Numbered from the stretch's first letter, positions 29,114 to 38,549 are shown. The stretch is 64,000 nucleotides of DNA from an uncultured Clostridia bacterium (GCA_934754375.1 CAKVHT010000001.1:620001-684000), one strand, 5' to 3'. Notes: a model not told the origin generated them from the letters alone. Numbers and translations are program-made.

Positions 29114-29848
29114 ATGCCAGAATATATTTTTAATTTTAACGAATATAAAAAGAAAATAAAAAAATCAACAAATTTTAATTGGGTTTTAACAATTGTTTTT
29201 ATTATTTTTCTTTTGGGTTTAAATGTATTTTTTAAAACAAATTTTACCCCAAATTATAACTTTTATTTTGTTGAAATTGACTGTGTAAAATCGTTTTCAA
29301 AAGCCAATAAAATTGCAAATGAATTATGTATAAAAAATGGTGCCGGCTTCATTTATTTCGACAATAATTACCACGTTTTGGCTGGTTTTTACAAAGATGA
29401 AACGAGTGCAAAAACAGTTGCAGAAAACATAGCAAACGAGTTTAAAAACGCAAAAATATTTTCAATTTCAGTTTCAAAATCTGCCACAAAAAATGCCAAG
29501 TTAAACAATGGAAAAAATCAAATTGAAAGTTTGATATCAACACTTTTTGAAATTGAAAATTCACTATACGAAACAAGCATTTTAGTGGAAACTGAAAACA
29601 CAAATTTTAAAACTATCAACACAAAATTGATAACTTTATACGACAAATATCTTAAAGTTTTTGATGACTTTAAATCAGCATTTGCAGAAAACAATTCTGC
29701 TTATAACATTTTGAAAAAGGCAAAAACTATTCAAACAAGTTTGTTCGATTTAACACAAACAGCACAACATGAACTGGCACAAAAATTGAGATACGAAACA
29801 GTAAATATTGCTGTCAATCACTCTATGATTTTAAATGAACTTGCTTAA
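29114..29848 (+). CDS. single-pass membrane protein with SPOR-like domain
   Basis: 244 residues. A basic cytoplasmic start (YKKKIKKSTNFNW) and one membrane helix (about 23-42). Residues about 50-110 read like a SPOR domain (FYFVEIDCVKSFSKANKIAN ... HVLAGFYKDETSAKTVAENI), the fold that binds denuded peptidoglycan. The helical C-terminal region is probably a coiled coil. No Shine-Dalgarno sequence precedes the ATG (a TAAAAT lies 4 nt upstream), so leaderless or very short-leader initiation is possible. SporeII/SpoIIB- or FtsN-like roles are conjecture. Confidence 0.7.
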   Translation: MPEYIFNFNEYKKKIKKSTNFNWVLTIVFIIFLLGLNVFFKTNFTPNYNFYFVEIDCVKSFSKANKIANELCIKNGAGFIYFDNNYHVLAGFYKDETSAKTVAENIANEFKNAKIFSISVSKSATKNAKLNNGKNQIESLISTLFEIENSLYETSILVETENTNFKTINTKLITLYDKYLKVFDDFKSAFAENNSAYNILKKAKTIQTSLFDLTQTAQHELAQKLRYETVNIAVNHSMILNELA

Positions 29849-29855
29849 ACAAAGC

Positions 29856-30275
29856 TCACTCTTTTTGTGGATTGATTTGGTTCACTTTTTTAGATTTCAA
29901 CTTTTTATCTCGCCTTGTTTGCAAAATCAATTCAATCAATTGCCAAATACCAAGTCCAATCAAAAACACAGCAAACAGTTTTTTCAACACCCCAGTTGAT
30001 ATATTATTTGCTAGCCATGCACCTGCAAGGCTGAATACGACACCAGCCAAAGCCAACAACCATGAGCCCTTAAAATCAACCAAATGATGGGTCGCATGAA
30101 TTATTATCGCAATAACCGACATTGGCAAAAAAGCAATCAGGTTTATACCCTGAGCATCAATTTGGCTGTACGACAAAAAAATGGTAAGAATGGGTATTAT
30201 CAACGTACCGCCACCCATTCCCATGCCTGCAACTATGCCACCAATCACACCTGCAATAATACTCCATATAATCAT
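29856..30275 (-). CDS. half-size TauE/SafE-type membrane permease
   Basis: 139 residues, four membrane helices, with the Gly-rich family motif GMGMGGGTLIIPIL in the first helix hairpin and a basic C-terminal tail. Full TauE/SafE permeases are about 250 residues with two such halves. It lies 9 nt after a second half-size gene and has its own ribosome site (AGGTAGG), so it is a real separate gene. The two products probably pair as a heterodimer to export sulfite- or sulfoacetate-like anions; the substrate is unknown. Confidence 0.85.
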   Translation of the reverse strand: MIIWSIIAGVIGGIVAGMGMGGGTLIIPILTIFLSYSQIDAQGINLIAFLPMSVIAIIIHATHHLVDFKGSWLLALAGVVFSLAGAWLANNISTGVLKKLFAVFLIGLGIWQLIELILQTRRDKKLKSKKVNQINPQKE

Positions 30276-30284
30276 TATCTTTAC

Positions 30285-30647
30285 CTACCTAAACAACATT
30301 GTGACCCCGCCCAACAGCATAAAGAAAATAAATATTCCTTTAACCACTTTATTGTTGAGTTTATTTAACAAGGTTGCACCAATCACCCCGCCAGCAACAA
30401 TCCCCACCATTACTGGCCAACCAGTTGCAAAATCAATTGAATTGTAACAAAAATAAATTATCGTACTTGCAATACTAATTGGCAAAATAACAAACAGTGC
30501 TGTTGCCTGTGCTTTTTTCTGCTCTAAACCAAACAATTTATTTAACAATGGCACAACAATCATACCGCCACCACCACCGAAAAAACCATTAATCACACCT
30601 ATTAACGCACCGAACATTATTATTGTTATTTTTTTTGGCTTTTTCAT
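30285..30647 (-). CDS. half-size TauE/SafE-type membrane permease (partner)
   Basis: 120 residues with four membrane helices. It carries the same kind of Gly-rich motif (GFFGGGGGMIVVPLL) at the equivalent position as its downstream neighbour, so the two genes are diverged halves of a duplicated unit. ATG 30647 has only a weak site (AAGG close to the start). A TATAAT about 60 nt upstream may be its -10. Confidence 0.85.
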   Translation of the reverse strand: MKKPKKITIIMFGALIGVINGFFGGGGGMIVVPLLNKLFGLEQKKAQATALFVILPISIASTIIYFCYNSIDFATGWPVMVGIVAGGVIGATLLNKLNNKVVKGIFIFFMLLGGVTMLFR

Positions 30648-30868
30648 AACCTTATTGTTTGCAATCAGTATGATTTTATTTGCATTTTTTTGCTGTTTGT
30701 ATTATAATACAAAAGACTTAATTGGTGAAAATAACAGTTCATCAAGCGATATTAAACTGATTGTTCAAAATTTTGTTTTCTATCGTCATAAAAAATGGAT
30801 TTGATGCTTTCAATCCAATTTGATGTTTATTAAATCTAATTTAAGCAATAATTCTAAAAGAGGTTACG

Positions 30869-33800
30869 ATGAAATCAAAAAGCAATGCATTAAAAAAATT
30901 CTTTTCAGTTACAGCCATTTTTATTCTGGCAATTCTTGCAAGTTTAAGTGTGTTTAGTTTTAAGCTAAAACCAACTTATTCCGCAAGTTTAAGTGTGGAC
31001 AATTTAAACTTCTCTGACGGTATGACAGACAACACTTCCACACCAGCAAGCCCAAGTTCTTATACTTTTGTTGACAGCAACTTTAAGTCTGTATCATACA
31101 ATCCGCAATCAACAACAAACAATCAACCCAAAATAACTGCAGGTGTTGTGAATATTGAAGATCAAGGCTTTTCAAAGCAATCAAGCAATCAAGATGACTA
31201 TGCCCTTATGATTAGCAGTAAGAAAGGCGACAGTTCGTATGCTGTTAAATACGGCTACACTTCAACCCAATTCACTTTAGATGCTGATAGTTATTATCGT
31301 GTTGCGGTTGACGTATATGCTGACAAAACAGCTGGTATTGCAAGCTTGTATTTGGTTGACGAAAACAGCAAAGCTTATGCGAGTTTTGAAAATATTGGTA
31401 AATCAAACAATTGGACAACTTATATGTTCCTTGTGAAAACTGACGATTTATCAAGTGCAAAACTTAAACTTGCCCTTTTCCTTGATGGCAATGGCACAGT
31501 TTTGTTTGATAGTGTTAGAGTAAATGAACTTACTGAACAACAACTTGAATCACAACGTGTAACTTATGCAAACACAAGCAGTTATGTTGCACCAAAAAAT
31601 AACAATATCGTTGAAAAGAAAGCTTTCACCAAAACAAATTTAACTTCAGCCATTGCAAATGAAAATGCATCACGTGAAATCGTTGAAGAATCTGATGGTT
31701 ATTTTGACACCGCTTTCAAAATCACAAACAGCACAAGCACTTATTCAAAATACACAACTGATGACAACTTCCTTACATTTGAACCAAACCGTGTTTATCG
31801 TGTAACAATCAATGCAAAAGCAACTGACCTTTCAGGCAAAGCCACACTTAGACTTGTGCAAACAAACCTCAAAAAAGATGCTGACGGCAACGATATCTAT
31901 GACACAAGCAATGACCACACATTAACAATTTCATCATCAACATCCTCAAAAAATAACGGCTATTCAAAATATTCATTCTTTATTAACTCTCACCCACTTA
32001 AAACAACAACTTTCAAACTTGTTGCAAGCTTGGGCAGTGAAGATTCAACTGCAACAGGTTCAGTCAGTTTATCTGGTGTGATTGTTACAAGCACAACTTA
32101 TTCAAATTACAACAGCATTTCAACTGGCGACAGTGCACAAAAAGTTGATATTGCAAAAAATATTGTAGATTTAAGCAGTGATGCAACAGCATTGATGCTT
32201 ACAAATGGTAACTTTAATACAGTTAAAACAACTGACTATACAAAAACATATCCAGTTGCTCCAGTCTCTTGGACAGAAACAACTGGCACAAACACACAAC
32301 TTTATGGTGTTGTGAACACAAATAGCACAGAATTTCAAAAGTTTGTTGATAGTAACACTTTCACTTCTACTCCAGTAAATCCAGGCAATCCAAATGGTTT
32401 GACTGAAAGCAACAATGTTCTTATGATGTACAACAGCACAACTGACACACTTGCTTATACAAGCGAAAAAGATAAATCTGTTGATGCAAACACATACCAC
32501 AGAGTTAGCCTCAATGTCCTCACTCAACACTCAACCCTTAATGTATATTTGGTTGCAACAATCAATGAAAAAGAAGTTGTTTTGTCAAGTATAAAGAATA
32601 TTGCAACAGATGGCGAATGGCATAATGTTGACTTATACATCTACTCTGGCTTACATCAATTGAATATTGGTGTTAAAGTTGAAATGAAAACAAATGGCTT
32701 TGGCTTTGCTTACATTGACGATGCTACTTATGACTTTGCATTGCGCAATGGTGGTATAATGTTAAGCCAACCAACAGAAAGCCAATTCAATGCAATTTCA
32801 AATGTAAATTATGGTTCAAGCCATGTTTCAAAAATCAACCTTTCCAACATTATTTGCGCAGATTCAAGTGAAAGATATGCAACACCTATTCACTTTGGCG
32901 CAAACAAAAATGAAAGTGTAGACTTTGGTGTTGTTGACATCTCTGACGACGCAAATGTTAGATGGATTTTGAATAACTATGATAACAACAATATTAATTT
33001 CACATCTGTTGACAATAAAAATATACTTGCAATTCATGCTAAAAACTATGTAAATGAAACTTATACTTCAAATATCGGTTATAGATTTGAAGCAAACAAA
33101 TATTATTTGTTAAAAGTAAAAGTTTACACACAAAACCTTACAAGTGAAAATGAAAAATTCGGTTTGGGTTTAAGTTTGTCAAATTTCGATGGCAAGTTTG
33201 AAAATTTAAACACCGAAACAGACGACAACGGCTGGGTAACATATAGTTTCTATATTAACCCTAGCGAAGCAACAACTTCAATGTTGCAAATTGCTTTTGG
33301 CTCTGAAAATGCAACATTAAAAGGTGATGCCTTCCTTAGTGATATCAGTGTTAAAGAAATTGAATCAACTGAATTTGTTAAAACCGCCAATGACACTACC
33401 CTAGTGCTTAAAACAAAATCTTCTGATGATTCTTCTAATGACAACAACAAAGAAGACACCAGCAAAGATTCAAATAGTTCATCAGATAATCGTGCATGGT
33501 TCATTGCTATCCCAACTATCTTAACAGCAGCAGCAATTATCATTGCAATCGTTGGTATATCTCTTCGTAAAGTTAAAATCAAAAAACCTGTTAAAAAGGG
33601 TAAATCTGAATACGATCGTAATTCAAAACAATCTTCTCAAATTTATATGCGCAAGGCAACAACTCTCCGTGAAGAACGTTTGCGTGAATTGAACAAGAAA
33701 CTTGAAACTTTGCAAGCTGAACGTACACAATACGAAGAACAATACAAGAAAGATTTATCTACTCTTCGTCAACTTAAAATCAAACGTGCTCCAGCAAGCG

Positions 33801-33967
33801 AAATTTCTAAATTTGAAAAAGATATGAAACTTAATCAAAAACATTCTGCACAAATCGGTTCAAATATCCGCATAACTGAACTTGAAATTGAGCAAACATC
33901 TTCAAATGAATATCTTAAACAACTTGTTAAAAAATTGGCAAGTGCAAAGCAATCTGACGAAGAATAA
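30869..33967 (+). CDS. large cell-surface protein with jelly-roll-like modules and cytoplasmic coiled-coil tail
   Basis: 1032 residues. A signal peptide (about 1-39; KKFFSVTAIFILAILASL, then YSA) starts it. About four modules of some 180-200 residues follow, each with the rhythm Y-x-RV-x-V-Y ... LRLV ... W-x-TYSFF ... TFKLVASLGS ... SGVIVTS, the pattern of carbohydrate-binding beta-sandwich (CBM-like) domains. A Ser/Asp/Asn-rich linker precedes a membrane helix (about 876-899), and a basic 133-residue cytoplasmic tail is predicted coiled coil (LREERLRELNKKLETLQAE). Start has AGAGG. Binding of glycans outside and a partner inside is inference; the long cytoplasmic coiled coil is unusual for an adhesin. 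Confidence 0.85.
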   Translation: MKSKSNALKKFFSVTAIFILAILASLSVFSFKLKPTYSASLSVDNLNFSDGMTDNTSTPASPSSYTFVDSNFKSVSYNPQSTTNNQPKITAGVVNIEDQGFSKQSSNQDDYALMISSKKGDSSYAVKYGYTSTQFTLDADSYYRVAVDVYADKTAGIASLYLVDENSKAYASFENIGKSNNWTTYMFLVKTDDLSSAKLKLALFLDGNGTVLFDSVRVNELTEQQLESQRVTYANTSSYVAPKNNNIVEKKAFTKTNLTSAIANENASREIVEESDGYFDTAFKITNSTSTYSKYTTDDNFLTFEPNRVYRVTINAKATDLSGKATLRLVQTNLKKDADGNDIYDTSNDHTLTISSSTSSKNNGYSKYSFFINSHPLKTTTFKLVASLGSEDSTATGSVSLSGVIVTSTTYSNYNSISTGDSAQKVDIAKNIVDLSSDATALMLTNGNFNTVKTTDYTKTYPVAPVSWTETTGTNTQLYGVVNTNSTEFQKFVDSNTFTSTPVNPGNPNGLTESNNVLMMYNSTTDTLAYTSEKDKSVDANTYHRVSLNVLTQHSTLNVYLVATINEKEVVLSSIKNIATDGEWHNVDLYIYSGLHQLNIGVKVEMKTNGFGFAYIDDATYDFALRNGGIMLSQPTESQFNAISNVNYGSSHVSKINLSNIICADSSERYATPIHFGANKNESVDFGVVDISDDANVRWILNNYDNNNINFTSVDNKNILAIHAKNYVNETYTSNIGYRFEANKYYLLKVKVYTQNLTSENEKFGLGLSLSNFDGKFENLNTETDDNGWVTYSFYINPSEATTSMLQIAFGSENATLKGDAFLSDISVKEIESTEFVKTANDTTLVLKTKSSDDSSNDNNKEDTSKDSNSSSDNRAWFIAIPTILTAAAIIIAIVGISLRKVKIKKPVKKGKSEYDRNSKQSSQIYMRKATTLREERLRELNKKLETLQAERTQYEEQYKKDLSTLRQLKIKRAPASEISKFEKDMKLNQKHSAQIGSNIRITELEIEQTSSNEYLKQLVKKLASAKQSDEE

Positions 33968-33980
33968 AAATCAATGATTA

Positions 33981-34014
33981 AAAAAGAGTGGTTTTAAAAC
34001 CATTCTTTTTTTTG
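33981..34014 (+). terminator. terminator after the 1032-residue protein
   Basis: Stem AAGAGTGGTTTT / AAAACCATTCTT followed by eight Ts. Confidence 0.85.
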
Positions 34015-34054
34015 TTTAATAGCGGTCAAAACTATAATCATTTAATGACAACTG

Positions 34055-34366
34055 CTATTTATCAGCCTTAATTTTCAATGTTTGACCTATAAATAGTTTG
34101 TCTGTTTTTAATTGATTGTCTGCCACAATCTTATCAACTGTTATGTTGTATTTGTTTGCAATTTGAACAAGTGTTTCAATTGGCTTTACAATATGTGTAA
34201 TATAATCGTTTGTTGTGATTTTAACCCATTCTCCCTCATAGAAATGCAAATTATTGTTGTTGCGTAAAATGTTCTGTTTGCTTGTATTTAGATTTGCACA
34301 AACAACATTCTCTGTTTCTTTTGATTGTATTCTATAAAAAAAACTATCTGTTTGATAAACTTTCAT
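34055..34366 (-). CDS. LysM-domain protein
   Basis: 103 residues. The C-terminal half (about 56-101; HIVKPIETLVQIANKYNITV ... LFIGQTLKI) is a LysM peptidoglycan-binding motif; the N-terminal half (residues 5-55) looks like a related but degenerate module. No signal peptide is seen, so it could be a spore-coat protein or a cytoplasmic LysM protein, as with several sporulation LysM proteins. No Shine-Dalgarno precedes ATG 34366; a TATAGA 5 nt upstream hints at a leaderless start. Confidence 0.75.
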   Translation of the reverse strand: MKVYQTDSFFYRIQSKETENVVCANLNTSKQNILRNNNNLHFYEGEWVKITTNDYITHIVKPIETLVQIANKYNITVDKIVADNQLKTDKLFIGQTLKIKADK

Positions 34367-34424
34367 ATATATCTATATTCACAAAATTACAATTTGAACA
34401 CTTTCATGTTATTATCTTTGCTCA

Positions 34425-34572
34425 TATTATATATGCAATCAGTTTAAAGAGGTGTTTATTGCAAGAAATCATGATGATCACAACACCTTTAGGTATTACC
34501 AAATATCACTCCTAAACATTGGTAAAAAAAACACGCATTGAAAAAATACTGCGTGTCTTTTTTGTTTTTTTT
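34425..34572 (+). ncRNA. candidate small structured RNA or tiny gene
   Basis: A possible promoter (TTTCAT 34402-34407, 17 nt, TATTAT 34425-34430) is followed by an inverted repeat AAAGAGGTGTT (34446-34456)/AACACCTTT (34482-34490) and a strong terminator at 34523-34570. An 18-codon frame (TTG 34459 to TAA 34515) begins 8 nt after GAGGTG, so it may encode a small peptide whose ribosome site is sequestered in the hairpin. No other plus-strand gene uses this terminator. Speculative. Confidence 0.25.
34523..34570. terminator. bidirectional terminator
   Basis: Stem ACACGCA (34531-34537) / TGCGTGT (34550-34556) with T-runs on both strands. It serves the minus-strand gene ending at 34593 and any plus-strand transcript from about 34437. 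Confidence 0.8.
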
Positions 34573-34592
34573 ATAGCAATCAATTTTTAAAA

Positions 34593-34901
34593 TTATATTG
34601 TTTTTTCGTCTTCATACATTCTAACATAGGCCATTTTAATATATCGGCAAATCTCAACCATTTCAGGGTCAAGCCTTGAGTTAAGAATATCTTCAACCCC
34701 TTCCATAACCTGCTTTAAATTTGCTTCAGACATACCTTTTAAACAGCTTACCAAGTTATTGTAATATATTTTATATGTTGTATTTTGCTGAAAAATACCC
34801 AATTTCTCATTCATTGCTTTTTGTTTGAAGTTGTAATACAATTTTGCCCATCTATATGCCATTGCAAAACAAAATACAGCATTATCTTGATTATTTTCCA
34901 T
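34593..34901 (-). CDS. hypothetical helical protein
   Basis: 102 residues, soluble, helical (MENNQDNAVFCFAMAYRWAKLYYNF...), no motif I recognise. The start has AGGAGA and a good promoter (TTGACA, 16 nt, TATAAT), and a terminator follows, so it is a real single-gene unit. Confidence 0.75.
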   Translation of the reverse strand: MENNQDNAVFCFAMAYRWAKLYYNFKQKAMNEKLGIFQQNTTYKIYYNNLVSCLKGMSEANLKQVMEGVEDILNSRLDPEMVEICRYIKMAYVRMYEDEKTI

Positions 34902-34919
34902 CTCTATCTCCTAGGACTA

Positions 34920-34947
34920 ATTATACTACAAATAGTCAACTTGTCAA
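34920..34947 (-). promoter_or_regulatory. promoter of the gene at 34901
   Basis: Minus strand TTGACA (34947-34942), 16 nt, TATAAT (34925-34920), both perfect consensus. Confidence 0.8.
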
Positions 34948-35000
34948 TAGTAAATCTAAATCAGTTGGCAATTTATATCCGCTGTAAATAAGACATACAC

Positions 35001-35029
35001 TTGCTATTTTGCTTATATATTAATATTAG
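35001..35029 (+). promoter_or_regulatory. likely promoter of the spoVB-like gene
   Basis: TTGCTA (35001-35006), 17 nt, TATTAG (35024-35029), about 22 nt before the ATG, which has AAAGGGA. Confidence 0.5.
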
Positions 35030-35051
35030 TACAAGCACATAAAGGGAAATC

Positions 35052-36578
35052 ATGAAATCAATAAAATCAATTTTTAAAGCAGTTGCAGTGGTAACAATAT
35101 TTTCGATTATAACAAGGACATTAGGCTTCTTTTTTCGCATTTATTTGTCACGCAAATTGGGGGCTGAAGGTCTTGGACTATTTCAAATGGCAAGCAATAT
35201 CCTTGGCATTTTTATGACTTTGATAGCCAGCGGATTGCCCCTTACCACTGCCAAAATGGTAACAAAATATGAAGTGAACAACGATTTGAAAAAGCGCAAT
35301 CAAGTTGTAACCTCAAGCCTTGTGATTGCATTGATTGTTGCATCTGCCAGTGCTTTGATTATTTGTTGCTTAAAACATGTTTGGAATATTGTCCTAACCG
35401 ATAATCGTGCAGTTGAATTGTTGATTGTTATGGTGCCAAGTGTTATTTTCAGCAGTGTTTATGCCATATTCCGTGGGGCGCTTTGGGGCAAAAACGATTA
35501 CTTCAATTGCGGATTGACCGAACTGCTTGAACAAATTATTAGATTTGTTTTAACTTTTATTATGCTTCTAAATGTTTCCGACATCTTTGTCGCAACAAAA
35601 TTCTCTGCAATTGCTTTCAATGTGACATGCCTTATTTCGGCAGTTATAACAATGTTTGTTTATTTCAAAAGTTCAAAATTATGTTTTGCAAAAGGCGAAT
35701 ATAAAAACATTTTAAAAAGTGCATTGCCTATAACTGGTGTAAGGCTGGCAAATTCGCTTGTTCAGCCTTTAACCACCATTATTATGCCAACCATGCTTAT
35801 TCTTTCAGGATACACTCAAAATGAAGCTGTATCAAGCTTTGGCATCGTTATGGGAATGACCTTCCCTATGCTTTATGTCCCAATGGCTGTGATTGGCAGT
35901 ATCAGCATGGTTTTAATACCGTCAATCAGCGGAATGCTAGTGAAAAACCAACACAAACAAATTTGTGACAATATAACTCAATCAATTGATGTGTCAATAT
36001 TTATAAGCATGCTGTTTATACCGCTATATCTCGCTGTAGGTGACATGATTGGCATAATTTTATACAACAACCAAATGTCGGGTATCATACTGCAATTAAG
36101 TGCTATTTGCGTGCTTCCTATTACCCTTTGCAATTTGACTGGAAGTATATTAAATGCTCTCAATCTTGAAGTTAAATCTTTTATAAACTATCTCATTGGC
36201 TCGGTTGTCTTATTCACTGTGTTGCTGGGCACAACTTGGTTTATTGGCATCAATTCAATTGTTTTAGGCTTCTTGCTTTCAATGTCGATAATCACAGTTC
36301 TAAATTTGAAAAAAATCAAGTCAGCCCTGCCTGAACTTAAACTGAATTTAAGCAAAAAGATTTTCAAATATATGCTTATTATTTTCCCTACCAGCCTTCT
36401 AGGGTGCTTTGTTGCAAGTATTTGCAAAAAATTTATGCCATTATTTATATCATGCATAATCGGCGGAGGCTTAAGTATGCTAGCGACATTAATTGTTTGT
36501 AGCACTATAAATCTTTATGACATCAAATCTATGTTGGAATTAATCAAACACAAGAAAAAAGCAAAAACAGAAACTTAA
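35052..36578 (+). CDS. SpoVB/MurJ-like polysaccharide flippase family protein
   Basis: 508 residues with about 12-14 membrane helices. The N-terminus (ITRTLGFFFRIYLSRKLGAEGLGLFQM) is the classic SpoVB/PST signature. SpoVB is needed for spore cortex formation in Bacillus, probably as a lipid-linked precursor flippase; a stand-alone family member could also serve vegetative peptidoglycan or other envelope polymers. With spoIVA in the same window sporulation is likely. Followed by the DUF421/DUF4363 pair. Confidence 0.88.
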   Translation: MKSIKSIFKAVAVVTIFSIITRTLGFFFRIYLSRKLGAEGLGLFQMASNILGIFMTLIASGLPLTTAKMVTKYEVNNDLKKRNQVVTSSLVIALIVASASALIICCLKHVWNIVLTDNRAVELLIVMVPSVIFSSVYAIFRGALWGKNDYFNCGLTELLEQIIRFVLTFIMLLNVSDIFVATKFSAIAFNVTCLISAVITMFVYFKSSKLCFAKGEYKNILKSALPITGVRLANSLVQPLTTIIMPTMLILSGYTQNEAVSSFGIVMGMTFPMLYVPMAVIGSISMVLIPSISGMLVKNQHKQICDNITQSIDVSIFISMLFIPLYLAVGDMIGIILYNNQMSGIILQLSAICVLPITLCNLTGSILNALNLEVKSFINYLIGSVVLFTVLLGTTWFIGINSIVLGFLLSMSIITVLNLKKIKSALPELKLNLSKKIFKYMLIIFPTSLLGCFVASICKKFMPLFISCIIGGGLSMLATLIVCSTINLYDIKSMLELIKHKKKAKTET

Positions 36579-36689
36579 AAGCAATTGATAAATGAAAAAT
36601 GAACTTGCAAAATGCAGGCTCATCTTTTTCAATCTTATATTAAATTTGGTTTATGTTTAAAAAGTTTTCTTTTAGACAATAATTTTACT

Positions 36690-37403
36690 ATGTTTACTAT
36701 ATTTGTTAGAGTTTTAATAATATACATTACTGTCCTAATATTTTTACGTTTAATGGGCAAACGTCAAATTGGCGAAATGCAACCTTATGAGGTGGTTATA
36801 ACGCTTATTATTGCAGACTTGGCAACTATTCCAATGAGTGACACAAACGTGCCATTATTGCATGGTCTTTTGCCTCTTGCCATACTTGTGTTAATTCATT
36901 ATGCAATCACGTTTTTAACACGCAAAAGTGTGGCTATTCGTAGGCTAATGAGTGGCAAGCCTGTGGTTGTTATTTCTCCAGAAGGCATCATGTATCAGGC
37001 GCTAAAAGACTTAAATATGAACGTTGATGATTTGCTTGAAGCCATGCGTCAGGGGAATTATTACAGTTTTGACCAGGTGTTATATGCTATTGTTGAAACT
37101 AACGGAAAAATCAGCATTATTCCAACAAGTGCATCTGCGCCTGCAACCGCTCAAGATGTAAACGTTGAAAATCCACCGGCACAAATACCTCATGTTCTTG
37201 TCGCAGACGGCAAATTAATTAAAGATGAAATCAAATCTAGCAAAATCAGTCAAAAGCAACTTTACAAAATGCTGGAAAAATTGCAATTAACAATCAAAAA
37301 TTTGCTGGTATTTACACTTGATGATGATGGCAAAGTATTTTACCAAACAAAAGGCAAACAAGCACAGACAATCTCAGATATCAACAAGGAAGTGCACCAA
37401 TGA
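36690..37403 (+). CDS. DUF421 (YetF-type) membrane protein
   Basis: 237 residues from ATG 36690 (MFTIFVRVLIIYITVLIFLR). Three membrane helices are followed by the family motif MGKRQIGEMQPYEVVITLII and a cytoplasmic beta-rich domain with the conserved DDLLEAMRQGNYYSFDQVLYAI. YetF-type proteins contribute to spore germination or stress resistance. The frame is open to 36612, but no ribosome site supports that start. No Shine-Dalgarno precedes 36690; AATAAT 6 nt upstream and TTTAAA 16 nt before that could be a leaderless promoter. ATGA overlap with the DUF4363 gene. Confidence 0.85.
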   Translation: MFTIFVRVLIIYITVLIFLRLMGKRQIGEMQPYEVVITLIIADLATIPMSDTNVPLLHGLLPLAILVLIHYAITFLTRKSVAIRRLMSGKPVVVISPEGIMYQALKDLNMNVDDLLEAMRQGNYYSFDQVLYAIVETNGKISIIPTSASAPATAQDVNVENPPAQIPHVLVADGKLIKDEIKSSKISQKQLYKMLEKLQLTIKNLLVFTLDDDGKVFYQTKGKQAQTISDINKEVHQ

Positions 37404-37786
37404 AACAATGGATTTATATGTTAATTTTGCTTTTAAGTGTCACCGCTCTGTGTGTTTGGGATACAATTCATACAAACATCACTTTTGAATATATGGAAAA
37501 TGAAAGCAAACAAATATACCAAACAGTGCTCAACACAGATATTTCAGACCAAAACCTGCAAAACAAAATATTCAAATTAAATGATTATTGGACAAAAAAC
37601 ATGGATGCTTTGGCAATTTCAATTTCCCGCAAGGATATGCAACCAGTTTCCGATTATCTGCAATACCTTTGCGCCTCAATAATAAATAAAAATCAAGAAG
37701 ACGCAATAACCTATGCCAGATTATTGCAATACAATTTGGAAGGCTTAAATGAAATCACTGGCATAAGTGTTATCAATATACTGTAA
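37400..37786 (+). CDS. DUF4363-type membrane-anchored protein
   Basis: 128 residues with an N-terminal membrane helix (about 4-20) and a helical extracytoplasmic domain. The ATG overlaps the DUF421 stop (ATGA), and the DUF421-DUF4363 pair is common in spore-forming Firmicutes, which is the basis of the call. The gap to 37906 holds nothing I can support. Confidence 0.75.
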   Translation: MKQWIYMLILLLSVTALCVWDTIHTNITFEYMENESKQIYQTVLNTDISDQNLQNKIFKLNDYWTKNMDALAISISRKDMQPVSDYLQYLCASIINKNQEDAITYARLLQYNLEGLNEITGISVINIL

Positions 37787-37906
37787 CCTGAGCAATAAAC
37801 ATAAAAGACAAGCTTACATTGCCTTACATTAATCTGGTAACCAACATTCATGTGAATAAATAAATTTAATTAATAAAAAGTTATAAATGGATGTAATATT
37901 CATATT

Positions 37907-37935
37907 AAAAAATTGGGAATGTTCCCAATTTTTTA
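37907..37935 (-). terminator. terminator of the gene at 37933-38523
   Basis: Stem AATTGGGAA (37911-37919) / TTCCCAATT (37922-37930) with T-runs on both sides. It overlaps the end of the minus-strand gene. Confidence 0.85.
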
Positions 37936-38523
37936 TCGCAATTCTAAATCAGTTTCAATAGACTCTTCTACCCATTGATTATATCTATCTGTTTGAAATT
38001 TAAATTCTTTTTCAGTTATTGGCACTATATTAATATCTATGTTTCTATAATTGAAATGGATATATTCATTTGGCCACATGGTTTTTCTATTCTTTTTCAC
38101 TTCAGCAATTTTAACAGATTTATTGTCTTGGTTTAAAATAATACTGGCTGAAGGTTTCAAATAGAACATTTTGTCAACTTCAATATTCTTTGCATTTGTA
38201 TTTAAAAATTTTAAAATTCGCAACATTAAATCTTTGGGATTTCTAATATTGAAGAAAATATAATCAGAATCATTTAAACGTTGTTTTCTTCTATACAACC
38301 AAGAATAACAAAATGGCTCATCAAAATCAGCATCATTAACAGCAACATATTCATTACCATTATCGTCATAAGGCAACACTGTATAAGCACGTTTTGCGTC
38401 CAAACCTGCAACATATTGTCGTGCTGTTTGTTGTTCTCCGTTGGACTTATAAAACCTGTTTTCAACAACAAAATAAGAACTTGTTAATTCTTTAAACAAA
38501 CTTATAAAATCATTATTTTTCAT
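37933..38523 (-). CDS. hypothetical protein
   Basis: 196 residues, soluble, mixed alpha/beta, rich in Tyr, Asn and Asp; no family recognised. The segment VLPYDDNGNEYVAVNDADFD may be a beta-hairpin. The ATG has AAAGGGAAA and a near-perfect promoter, so expression is likely. Single-gene unit. Confidence 0.75.
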   Translation of the reverse strand: MKNNDFISLFKELTSSYFVVENRFYKSNGEQQTARQYVAGLDAKRAYTVLPYDDNGNEYVAVNDADFDEPFCYSWLYRRKQRLNDSDYIFFNIRNPKDLMLRILKFLNTNAKNIEVDKMFYLKPSASIILNQDNKSVKIAEVKKNRKTMWPNEYIHFNYRNIDINIVPITEKEFKFQTDRYNQWVEESIETDLELR

Positions 38524-38549
38524 ATTTATTTCCCTTTATTACTAACTAA

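Noticed and set aside
29856..30647. TauE gene broken by a frameshift
   Set aside because: The downstream half has its own ribosome site, the halves are separated by 9 nt, and each carries a complete family motif, so two genes fit better.
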